Positions 1 through 12,900 of a stretch of 64,000 nt of DNA are shown piece by piece. The notes beneath the pieces are model-generated. The model had not been told where the DNA came from. It saw only the letters and a list, made by a program, of their open reading frames with translations, and made no database searches. Position numbers and translations under genes: made by a program. This DNA comes from Arion vulgaris (taxonomy: Eukaryota > Mollusca > Gastropoda > Stylommatophora > Arionidae), in NCBI GenBank assembly GCA_020796225.1, contig CM036753.1:6505001-6569000 (forward strand). The letters are read 5' to 3'. The stretch's first letter is position 1. Every line of letters starts with the position of its first letter.

Positions 1-994
1 GTTTCCTTTTAGGTACTGAAGGAGACTGAACTATCATGGGAAGCCATAAACAATAGACAGAGACCAGGAAAAGTGGCGAACAACTGTCCAGAAAGCTCCA
101 CGAGAAACGCAGAGAAAATAGCAACTGAACCACACTTTATTATTAATCTCCAAATCTCTAATTTGAAATATAGAAACGACGAGGCATAAAGGGAAGGAAC
201 TCTAATTTACATCAATTGGATGCGAAAGTTTGATTTCTGCAGAGCAGAGCTGGTAGAACCCGGTTAAATTTAGTAGTTGGGAAAATTAAAAAACACGCAG
301 TTACATTCGTTATTTATTATAATTCAACATCAAATAGCTTGTCCTAAGCATAACTTTGCCACCCCAACAGTCCTCCGGAATTTTTCTCGTTCATAGGCCT
401 CTGCAGCCGTCATGTTCAAACCATCTCAACAGACTGAGAGACTCACTCTCAGCATCTGAGTTACATCCTGAACTGTCCATCTTTTCCGTGGTCTTCCTCT
501 TCTTCTCTTTGCCGCCTCCTTCCATGATGATCTTTTCCAGCCCTTCATGTCTTTCTATTAAAATCATAATTAGCTTGTAAAAATATTTAAGCTGTAAGAT
601 TTATCTGAACGTGTATATCTGTGACTTTGAGGGTTTTTCGTATAATCATGATAATGTACCGACTATATTAACTGCGATGCTCATGCTGTGAGTACTGACT
701 GTACTGTGAGTGTTTAACTTTAACTTGCACGTGTGACAAATTTAAATAGAAATTTCAGAGATCTATAATAATCTATTCTATAGATTGGACTTGTTTGTGA
801 TAATAATACTTATTTATTTTGAGAACTGTGCAAAAGTTCATGGATGTTGTTTAAGTTGTAAATTATATTTTACTGTATCAGTGAATACATTGTACATTCC
901 TATTTTTGTGTCATTGTCAGCACTGCTGCTAAATATTTTCTTGTTGGTCACTCACACTCAAATTGAAACAGTCAGCCACTAAAAGAAAGAAGAG
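1..994. other. Region upstream of AAAS; no coding exon seen
   Basis: This stretch lies before the AAAS start codon. It holds an L5 LINE remnant (about 325-560) and otherwise AT-rich sequence. The AAAS promoter and 5' UTR must lie here or include part of it. I see no clear TATA box or CpG-rich block that fixes a transcription start. Short open frames in it have no recognisable protein. Confidence 0.5.
325..560 (-). mobile_element. LINE RT C-terminal remnant (family L5)
   Basis: Read on the minus strand, this gives a degenerate lysine- and glutamate-rich stretch. It matches, at nucleotide level, the copy at 23810-24190 (shared AGCTTGTCCT, CAGTCCTC and GTGGTCTTC stretches on the plus strand). 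The 57330-57740 copy keeps a better reading frame. It is a truncated, dead copy just upstream of AAAS. Confidence 0.5.
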
Positions 995-3900
995 ATGGCG
1001 AGTATTTTACTGCAGTTTCCTCCTCCACCTCGAAGAAGTTTCATGACTGTCTTTGAGCAAGAGGGCCAGTTAAAAGATGTTCCAGAATCATATCCAATAT
1101 CATGTGTAAGTCTTAATATCTTTAAATTTAATTAAGTCATAATTATAACTTTAGATTCGCTGTAAAATTGATACACATTTACTTTTTCTCATGTAGTTGT
1201 TAATATTGATAATCTTTTGTGTATGACTTCCTTATCCTAATTCACAATAACAATTGATTTAATTTTCGTGGAACTTTCTCTCAGTCCATTTTATTGTATG
1301 TGCAGTTTTTTCTTCATTAAATTAATTGTTCAAATTTTATTTAGTGTATTTTAATCTGCCACACTGAAAAAGTATAATGAGTACAGAGCAAGAGGAAGAC
1401 CACACAAAAGATGGAATGATGACATCAAGAACAGCCATAAGGAAATTAATAGCCTACAAAGTGCCTTAGATCAAGTACACACATAAGATCACTACATTCC
1501 CCTCACCCGTCCCAAATCCTCCAACACTTCTATAAAGAAGTAAATGGTAAAAATGAAGAAGAAGATTGTAATCAGCACATTTAAGCACAATACTTTCATT
1601 TATAAATACAAATTACTTTGGCATTTAGATTTATCTGTAGTATTGTTTGCCTCATAATTTATGTAATCAGTTTCCCTGTACAATTTTACTCATTACTTAT
1701 AATAATTAATTACGGGAGACCACTATTTGCCCCATTAAACATAACCATTTTGACATGATATAACAGTCGATATAATTTATCTACACAATGAGAGATGATT
1801 CAGAAAAATCCTTTGAAAAATGAGAAGGCTACAGCTATATATCTTCATCTTCACCTTTCAACTCCCAACGAAGCATAGCTCTTCAACAAACTTCCAGCCC
1901 TTCCTCTCTTGCCATTACTTCCAATTCTTTCCACGTCTTACTTATTCTTGTAATATCAGTCTCCAGCTCTCTTCTCCAGGTATTCCTAGGCCATCCCTAC
2001 TCTTTCATTGCGGGGTCCAAAACAATGTCTGTCTTGCAATGCTTCCGCTCAGTCTTCTTCATGTGTGTCCTATCCATCTCCAGCGTCTCTTTGTTAGCTC
2101 TTTTCCACCGGTATCTGCTTAGTTCTTTATTTTAGTTTCTCGTTTGTAATCTATCATACTGTCTCAGTCTCTCTATTCTATGTAAACGTCCATTTAAGAA
2201 GGTCTCTCTATATTTATGTAGGGTTTTAAAGTGACACAAATATTTCCGCTAAATCATATTTTTTTTACTTTGACACTTAATGTGGTAGCAGAGAAATATT
2301 TGATGATTAGAATTGGCATATATCATTTCTTGTTTTTTTCTTTCTGACAGTTACCAGATTACCCTGATGTGACAATTCAGAGTGAGAGAAGCTGCCGTAT
2401 GAATGTACATTATGAGAGTGCACAAAATGCTTTTCTAGCACACGAACAAACATCATGGAAAAGATCCTTACATGCCTGGTAAATAAGTATTAAGTAACTA
2501 TCCTGTTTCGTCTGAGAACTTGCCCTCTGTAGACTAGATTGTTTGACCATCTCTACAGACTTGAAGATCTCACACACAAACAAATGTTTATGTATAAATG
2601 AAATTCAGACACCCAAACACAGTTATCAGTTTTATGAGAACTATCATCATAGCACTATGGACATATCCATAGGTGCTTCGATCCCCGTCTTAACAAATCC
2701 AGCAGCATCCCACGGCCCAACACGCCGTTTGATATTTATTTGCACCCAAAAATATTCAACAGTACTGCCCTGATTTAAATGACTTCCAGTGTTAACCTGA
2801 CTAGAGGGTGTAGAACTGAAGTGAAAGCTATAAGATTGTTGTCTTCTCCGAGATAAATTGTGGATTTTGGTTCTGATGATAAGCTTATGATATAGCATGA
2901 CAAATTTATGTAAACAAAGCAGAAGGGTGTTCTAGTTTATTTCTTTTTCTTTCGTTTTATTTCTTTCTACTCCCATGGAACATGAAACTGCATCTTATCA
3001 TTAAAATATATATTAGGTTTTCAGTTCAGCATTTCTGAATTATTGATATTTCTTCGAACGCTCATATCGAGTACTTGTTAACCACTCTTTGTGATTTATA
3101 TGTGATCCGGGCCTAAGAGCGATTGTACATTGTGCCAGCAATGAGCCTACAAGTAGGCCAGCACATCTGATTTCTGCTACGCTTTTTATTTACTAGGGTA
3201 GCTTCCCTAGGCCCCTACCTCAGTCGCCTCTTATGACATTCTTTGTAGTTTGCAGTGTTGCTATTCTTTGCTCCCCTTGAGAGCCCCGGCAACACACAGA
3301 CGGAATTATTGATAAGACCATCATCATTGAACTTTGCTGAATAACTATGTGTTCTTTGATCTCTTTCTTATGCAATAAGATCTTAGTGACAGTGCACAAA
3401 GCTAGCACATGTGAAGGTTACTGATATACTTTTGAGGATGGTGATTTGAGCACCTAAACATGTGCGGAGTGCAATTTAGATATTTCAAACTGAAATCAAA
3501 ACAACTAACATAACAAACCTTTTAGTAAAAGAAAATATAAATGAAATAAAATGCTAAAATATATCCAACAAATATTATTGCTGTAATAAAAGACAACTTA
3601 TTAACAACAATAGTACCTATTTATCAGTAGGTATGTTATTCATCACTTCTTTCTGAGCTGTTGATATCTGCAGTATCAAATGATTGCATCTGACCTGTTT
3701 GCCATGCCATAAATAATCACTTCCAATCCATATTTTTGGATGATTTTATTTTAGACATGTCCTCCAGCAAATGTCTAAGAAATGCATCACATACTAACAT
3801 GCTAGATGGGTTACGAAGATATTTTAGGATGTTCATTTCACACACATTTAGTCAGTCTTTCATTTATCACACATTTTTTTTTTCATGTACAAAAGCATAT

Positions 3901-6900
3901 TTAGCAGCTTCGAGAAATATTTCATTCCTCTGTTTAAGTAAAGGACCTATTTTATTTATACCATGTGGTATATGGGGTAATACGGTGTTAGACCCATATT
4001 TTTCAGTGACCATCGACACACGGTGAGAAGAGCTGGAGGGAGCTGCAGGAGATAGCTAGAGATAGGAAGACTTGGCATGAGTTGGTTGAGAGCATATGCC
4101 CCAACCGGGTAAAAGGCAAAGAGAGAGAGATCAACACACGGTGGTGTGGTAATCATCATGCCCGCCGCCTTTACTTCCCAGAGTGAAAAATTCCACGCCC
4201 ACTGTGGAATTGAACATGGACCACTAGTCTAAGTAGCGAGTTCACTAATAATTACGCTACTGAGACTCATTTCCTCTGTATGGTTTTATTTTTAATTATA
4301 GTGGCAACTTTTAACCATCAACAGTGATATATAGCTTCACATTGATATACTATTTTTCATAGCGTGCGCTAATTTTTTTCCCTATCAATTCAGGCACAGT
4401 CTCTGACTGATTTTTGTGTGAAAGCTAGCTTTCCATCACAAGTGTCCATCGCCATTCTGGCGAGCCATAAACCAACTTCAGAGGTACTTGTAATTTACTT
4501 CTCAAGTAAAGGATCAGGGTCTCCTGTAGTCCAATCGCTACCAAATGTTTTTGGGCTTAATCTGGCCTCTGAATTTCTCAAGACACATGGTTACTAGAGC
4601 AGTGTATTAACAACTTCGCTGTCAGTGACCCTGATTTCCTGACATTTATTCTCTTGTTTGTGCAAATGTTTAAGCTACAGAAAACTTAGATTGTCTGCAA
4701 AATCAAAACTCCTGTTTTTTGCCTTTTATTGTTTGTTCCCAAACCTAGTCTGTGAACATGAGGTAGTTTGTGGGAGATAATATTATCTCTTTTTAATTCC
4801 TATGAAAATATTAAACTATTTAAAATATTTACCTTTGGGAGTTAAATTCTTGCACACAATACTTAAAACAGTTGAACTATTTGCAGGTACAATGGTGGCT
4901 TTGTGAATATGCTAGAGGAATTAACAAACGCCAGCGACGAAGGTAAAATGTATATTTGAGAAGTAGAAAGTTGAATAGCCAAGTCTTGTGATACATCTGA
5001 GGTATTAGTTACTTACTTATTTATCTCTTGCCATCCATCCATCATGGAAATTCACAGCAGTTTTATCCTATTACAACAAGAGATTGAGGATGTATTTCAA
5101 GATAAGAACCTGGTATTAGCAACAATGATGAACTGGTACTAGTAACATGGATAGAACTAAAAAAAAGCTTCAACTAGGTTTGGAAAAATTGTCTCTGCAG
5201 AAACTGAGAAATTGTAGAATAAATAGTGGGATGTACAAATAAGATAAAAGCTTACTTACATAAGAGCTTGAACACATCTAGATTGTCTTAATAGTAGGGA
5301 GATTTGACTGCGTCATGGCATCCTTCAAGGAGGAGTTCTATTCCCCCACCATTTTCTTAATTTAAATCAACGATCCGGTTGCTGAGCTACTACATGTAGT
5401 AAATGTGTCAATGTAAGCTGGTCATGTGGTACACAAGAAAGTCTGAACAGTGGCCACCAAAATGATACAGAGAGCAAAGGATACCGTAACCTCATGGGTA
5501 AACAGATGGTGTGTCAGCATCAGCATGGATGAGTGCATAATTATTTAATTCTTCTCCTAAACATAAAACTGGCGTCCTTAAATAGGTAACTGCTAAGATA
5601 AGACAAACAAATCATAATTCTACAGTGTATGTAACAATATATCCTATTATCGACTTTCTCTTCTCATGTTTCATATTCTATATGTGTATATGTTAAATGT
5701 ATATATTTGATTTTTTATTGTTTCTCTTTTTTCCCACTTCTAGATTTTTGCATTTACTTCGTTGTTCGTTTTTGGTCAAAGATTTTCATATTAGGACCGT
5801 TTGGATGTTTCTGGCATAGTCTATATGTAGTGTGCTGTGAAATTTGTCATTCATGTTGTATCGTGTGCTTGATAAAAGCCTTTTGATCGAAACGTTGCTG
5901 TGTATTGTTATTGTTTTTGTATTTTGTAACACTACAGTACGTTTTGCCATTTTTAACAATATATCATAGCAAGTCATAATTCTACAGTGTATGTAACAAT
6001 ACAACATAACAAGTCATAGTTCTACAGTGTATGTAACAATACAACATAACAAGTCATAGTTCTACAGTGTATGTAACAATACAACATAACAAGTCATAGT
6101 TCTACAGTGTATGTAACAATATAACATAACAAGTCATAATTCTACAATGTATGTAACAATGCTTTTATATTATCTCATACAGTGCCTGTTTGGTTGTCTG
6201 CCCCATGCAGTAAATTGCTGTCTTTTGTACAGAGGCTAAAGTCACTGACAGTTTCTCTATTCCCACAGAAGTCTGTAAGTTTTTGTTTGTTATATTCATT
6301 TACAACTTCTTGTATTTTATTAATAATGTGTGATTTTTTTGACAGAAAGGTGGATAAACCCCAGCCTGTGCATTCACATGTTAAGGATATTGGGATGACC
6401 TTTAGAAATGGAGTGTCAGCTCTGATAGATGCCAGTTTTATACTGAAATAAATAAGCAGTCATAGACCAAACTGCAATGTATACCAAGCAGTACTGTTTT
6501 GTAGTTTTGATGCATAAATTATTTAGAAATATTATGAATTGTTTAATAGTTTATATGTTTGCTTAGGTTAGTAGTCATGGTGACTTGATCAGAGTTGTTA
6601 AATATCCACCCATGTCTAATTTACAGATGTCTTACGAAGATCTTCTCTCAAAATACAGTCATGTCTCCAACTGGTATGTGTGGGTTCTAATATGTTTGTG
6701 CTTATAGATTATATTGTTAATTTAACTGTACTCTGTTTTGTCATGTTATATATATACATTCTCACTTTTGACAAAAATAAATATGAATAGAAGAATATGA
6801 ATATATGAAGAGCCAATGAATAGAAAAATATGAATATTTGAAGAGCCAATGAATAGAAGAATATGATTATATGAAGAGCCAATGAATAGATGAATATATG

Positions 6901-9900
6901 AAGAGCCAATGAATAAAGAATATGAATATATGAAGAGCCAATGAATAAAGAATATGAATATATGAAGAGCCAATGAATAGAAGAATATGATTATATGAAG
7001 AGACAATGAAATAGAAGAAGCAATAATGAAAATATGAAGAGCCAATGAATAGAAGAATATGAATATATGAAGAGCCAATGAATAGAATAATATGAAGAGC
7101 CAATGAATAAAAGAATATGAATATATGAAGAGACAATGAATAGAAGAATATGAATATATGAAGAGACAATGAATAGAAGAATATGAATATATGAAGAGAC
7201 AATGAATAGAAGAATATGAATATATGAAGAGACAATGAATAGAAGAATATGAATATATGAAGAGACAATGAATAGAAGAATATGAATATATGAAGAGCCA
7301 ATGAATAGATGAGAATGAATATGAATATATGAAAGCAATGAAAATGAATAATGAATATAGAAGATCAATGAAAGAATATGAATATATGAAGAGCCAATGA
7401 AAAAGAATATGAATATATGAAGAGCCAATGAATAAGAAGAATATGAAGAGCCAATGAATAGAAGAATATGAATATATGAAGAGCCAATGAATAGAAGAAT
7501 ATGAAGATCAATGAATAAAGAATATGAATATATGAAATCAATGAATAAAGCAATGAATATATGAAGAGCAATGAAATAAAGTGAATATATGAAGACAATG
7601 AATAGATATGAATATATGAAGAGCCAATGAATAAAAGAATATGAATATATGAAGAGACAATGAATATATGAAGAGCCAATGAATAAAGAATATGAATATA
7701 TGAAGAGCCAATGAATAGAAGAATATGAAGAGCCAATGAATAAAAGAATATGAATATATGAAGAGCCAATGAATAGAAGAATATGAAGAGACAATGAATA
7801 TATGAAGAGACAATGAATAAAAGAATATGAATATATGAAGAGCCAATGAATATATGAAGAGCCAATGAATAAAAGAATATGAATATATGAAGAGCCAATG
7901 AATAAAAGAATATGAATATATGAAGAGCCAATGAATATATGAAGAGCCAATGAATAAAAGAATATGAATATATGAAGAGCCAATGAATAAAAGAATATGA
8001 ATATATGAAGAGACAATGAATATATGAAGAGCCAATGAATAAAAGAATATGAATATATGAAGAGCCAATGAATAAAAGAATATGAATATATGAAGAGCCA
8101 ATGAATATATGAAGAGCCAATGAATAAAAGAATATGAATATATGAAGAGCCAATGAATAAAAGAATATGAATATATGAAGAGACAATGAATATATGAAGA
8201 GCCAATGAATAAAAGAATATGAATATATGAAGAGCCAATGAATAGAAGAATATGAATATATGAAGAGACAATGAATATATGAAGAGACAATGAATAAAAG
8301 AATATGAATATATGAAGAGCCAATGAATAAAAGAATATGAATATATGAAGAGACAATGAATAGAAGAATATGAATATATGAAGAGACAATGAATAGAATA
8401 ATATGAATATATGAAGAGACAATGAATAAAAGAATATGAATATATGAAGAGACAATGAATATGATAAATAAATAGACAATAAACAAGTAATTAGGACCTT
8501 GAGAAAAACAAGGATCTGGGACAGGATTTGAACCACAAACCTTTATTTATTACAGAATCCATTTTCTGGCCCCAGCAGACAAGCGTATATATATCTACCT
8601 TTAATGTGGAACCTTTTTTATATAAGAGATATGCCGAATTGTTCCTTAATTTGTCATTTGTTGCCATAGAAACCAATCAGCTTCAGTTCTGTTCTTAAGT
8701 AGTTAATGTTAAAAATTAAAATGTTTCGTTTGTAGTTTAATTATTATTTTACATTTTCCTATGATGTTGTACTTGATCATTTGCTTTCAGATGAGATGGC
8801 ACATTTTTGTTGAGTAATTTATTAAAACACTTTCCCTTGAAGGCATAAGAGTCCTGTTCAGGCATTGGCATGGCATCCTCATGTTACCAAACTGGCAGTG
8901 GCCTTAAAAGATGACTCTGTGGTAGTTTACAGCTCAGGAAGTACTCTGTGTCCAATATTGAAACACAAACTGCAGAAACAGGTTGCTGATCTTGCTTGGC
9001 AGTAAGTATTTTTCTGTCATTTTGTTTTACAATTATTTTTCACTTTCTGCAGGTTATACAGTCGACAGCGAGGAAAGGAGGGGCGGGAACCATCATCATA
9101 CTCCAAGGCGACACTAAAAATTCAAGTGCCACTGGAGAACTCTCAACAAATTTTAGAACCGAACAACAGGCAATTGTGGATGCCTCAAAAATACTACAGC
9201 AAAGAAACATCCAAAACAACAAACTTGTCTTCCTTTGTGACTGCTTGTCAGTCCTGCAGGCCACACAAAGGAAACCACAAGATAATATGGAAAGAGAGCT
9301 GACACAACAGCTAAACAAGCTCTCAGAACACAACAAAATTACTCTCCAGTGGATACCAGCCCACTGTGGCGTATCAGGAAATGAGAGAGCAGACAGGCTG
9401 GCTAAGGAGGGAACAAAACTTATACAACACAAACACCCAGTGTTACTACCAGAAATCAAGACACATATCAAGCGAAAGTACAAAGAGGTACGGAGGCAAC
9501 AAACCTACAGCAAACACCCACAAGATTCCATCAGCAGACTAAACAGAAAACAGCATACAACAATCTTTCGCCTAAGAACAGGTCACTGCAGGCTCAACCA
9601 CCACATGCACAGAATAAAGCCTGCTCAGACTGCACAGTGTGCATGCCAGACAGAAATACAGACTCGGAGTACATTTTGCAGTCATGTCCATCATACATAC
9701 ACTAACGAAACAAAACATGGCCTCATGAACAAAGCTTACAGAGCAAGCTATAGAGAACTCTCGAAGAACTCCCAACTGACATGCAGCTTCATGAAGGCAA
9801 CCCATCTCATGGTTTAGACGAGCATACGAAACCGAACGCAAAGAAGAAGAAGATACCGTCTGAAAACTGGTGTTTTTGTTTTCTAATATTGTCTGGTCAT

Positions 9901-12900
9901 CTCTCTGAAAACTGATGTTAATTTCTTTTATACTGTAGGTCTATCGATATAGTGGAAGATTTCTGTAAAATTGTGTAGCAAAAAACCAGTCTCAATCTCG
10001 TTGTTTAATTTGCATTCTTTGCATGATAAAGGCTGTTTATACTTTGTAAAACTACATGTCATTGTTTTTACATGTTTCGCTTCTACTGAATAGACAGATT
10101 GGCGGTCGTCTTTTTACAGCGGAACTACTCAGTAGACAGCTGTGTTAGATTTTGTCCGTTTCATTTTCTAGAAACATTTGTAATTTCCAAGCAATATAAA
10201 AAAGAGAAGTCATCTCCTTTCTCTCCCTTGGTGATATTAAAAAAAGTGTGTGAGATGGTAAGAAAAAAAAAGAATTTATAACGGCATATGCTGAGCAGTT
10301 TATTACTAGTAAGTTTTTTGAAAATAGAAAAATGTTTGTTCTTCTATCGGTCGTAATCAACGACTATCAGTTGAACAAGTGTTGTAACTTATTCGGACAT
10401 GGGTTGCATATGAAAATTGTAAACTTCAGTTGTCAAATGATAATTCTTATTCTGAAACAATGTGTTTAGGGAGGAAAGTAATTCTGAAAATTCTAAGGAC
10501 AAGAGGATGTTCTCTCAAGTCAGTATTTTGATTTACTTTGGCTTTCTTAAACTCCAGAAAGTTCTCTTTCTTACCTTTATTGACAAAAATGTTACTTTTA
10601 GAAAATAACCAGACATGCACTGAACTGAAGCCTACAGAAAATAGAACAGTATAGATGCCAAAGAGTACCTGATAAAGAACAGTAGAATCGTAGGTCAGAA
10701 CCTCATGGAGAAACTTGAAGAAGATAGTCTAGAATAGAGCAGTGGAGAACAACAACAGAAGCAGATCTATGTTCCACTGAGAACATGTAGATTTAATAAC
10801 AATAGGAAAGAATTGTTGCATAAAGAACTCGTTTTTTACTGAAACACATTTTATTTTGACTATCCCGTTATTTTGTTCTGAGCTGACTATACCATCTAGT
10901 ACTATTAATGTGCTAGCTGATGTTTTTATTGACCACAGATATTTTATCATCTATATATAAATATAATTTATTGAGTTTATCTTTTTTATTTTTAAGGCCA
11001 CTGTCATCATCAGTTCTTGCTGTAGGATGCCAGACATGCATTTTAATTTGGCATGTTGAACCTATGTCATTAGCCATCAGGTATGTAATACTGTCCCTGT
11101 ATTATTAGCCATTAGGTATGTAATACTGTCCCTATATCATTAGCCATCAGGTATGTGATTGCCCGAGAGGTTACGGGGCCCAAATTTGGGGTGTAAAGAA
11201 TAGAGCCACTGTTACCTGCGATGCATGTCGTAAGAGGCGACTAAGGAGGTTTGGCTGAAATCGGATGCACATGTCCTAAACTTGTAGAAATATATGCGTT
11301 TAGGGGCCTACCAAACCAATGTGCAACGTATACACGTTCTTGGCAAAGATCAAACATATCACAAAGAGTGATTAAAATTGGTCGTAAAGAACGAAAGCAA
11401 AGAAGAAGAAGAAGAGGAGAGGTATGTGATACTGTCTCTATATCATTAGCCATCAGGTATGTGATCTTGTCAAGATATACATGTGTTCTGGCCAAATACT
11501 CTAACCAAGAACTGCTTGCACAGTGTCAACAAGATAAGATCGCATCATCCAAAAGAAATATTGGAGATGTATTGGACATGAGATACACATGGAGACTAAC
11601 TCTGTAACAAAAACTGCACTGAGATGGAAACCAGAGAGTAAATGAAAACATGGAATACCCAAAATGATCCGGAGGAGAACAGTAGGACAAGAACTGAAAA
11701 TGACTCACAGCTGGAACACAATACAGCAAACATCCAAGAATGGAGAAGAATGTTGTCCTAAGCTCCAGGGGCATCACAGGCTAGACAGAGAGAGAGACAC
11801 ACACAAACACTGTAATAACAATGTGTCATTAGATTGCTGTTTTACTCTGCAAATGGGTTCTGTGTCTGGCTCTGTATCCAGCAGAGTTGGGGTTAGCTAG
11901 ACTTTCTTAGTAAGAACGAAAAGGGAAAATTAGTAGCCTGCTGATGACTGTAGAACACACAAGCCAACCCCAGCTCTCAGTGGTATAGACCTGGAAACTT
12001 TGGCCGCAAAGTCAAAGGATAACTTGGCTCTGGCTCTCTAGGGATGGACTCGCCTGGTCATTTTTTTCTTACCTAGAAAGACGAACCAAAATAAAAAAGC
12101 AGAAACCGGATGCGCTGATCTAATTGCATAGCGACTACAAAGAGTGGTCTAACATGTGGTTGATATAGAGCGAATGAAGGAATGACTACAAAGAGTGGTC
12201 TAACATGTGGTAGATATAGAACGAATGAAGAAGTGACTACAAAGAGTGGTCTAACATGTGATAGATATAGAGCGAATGAAGAAGTGACTACAAAGAGTGG
12301 TCTAACATGTGGTAGATATAGAGCGAATGAAGAAATGACTACAAAGAGTGGTGTCTAACATGTGGTAGATATAGAACGAATGAAGAAGCGACTACAAAGA
12401 GTGGTCTAACATGTGGTAGATATAGAGCGAATGAAGGAATGACTACAAAGAGTGGTCTAACATGTGGTAGATATAGAGCGAATGAAGAAGTGACTACAAA
12501 GAGTGGTCTAACATGTGGTAGATATAGAACGAATGAAGAAATGACTACAAAGAGTGGTCTAACATGTGATAGATATAGAACGAATGAAGAAGTGACTACA
12601 GAGAGTGGTCTAACATGTGGTAGATATAGAACGAATGAAGAAATGACTACAGAGAGTGGTCTAACATGTGGTAGATATAGAACGAATGAAGAAGAAGAAA
12701 ACAGTGTTTTATATCTAACTTTATTCTATTTCATCAGACCATCATCAAGTACTGTACAGATTCTTCACTCCAATAGTCACTCACCCATCACCAGCTTGGC
12801 ATGGAGTCCTGACAGTGATCTTTTATTATCAGCATCACCCAAGCATTCATCTATTATGGTATGTGTAAATGCATGTTCTTTAATGAACTTTTTATTTCCT

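Noticed and set aside
6709..8536. Overlapping minus-strand frames of 110-426 codons rich in FIFFYSLALH
   Set aside because: They are the three phases of the intron 5 minisatellite within AAAS.
9040..9483. 147-codon minus-strand frame
   Set aside because: Antisense shadow of the RNase H LINE ORF on the plus strand, which has clear RNase H motifs.
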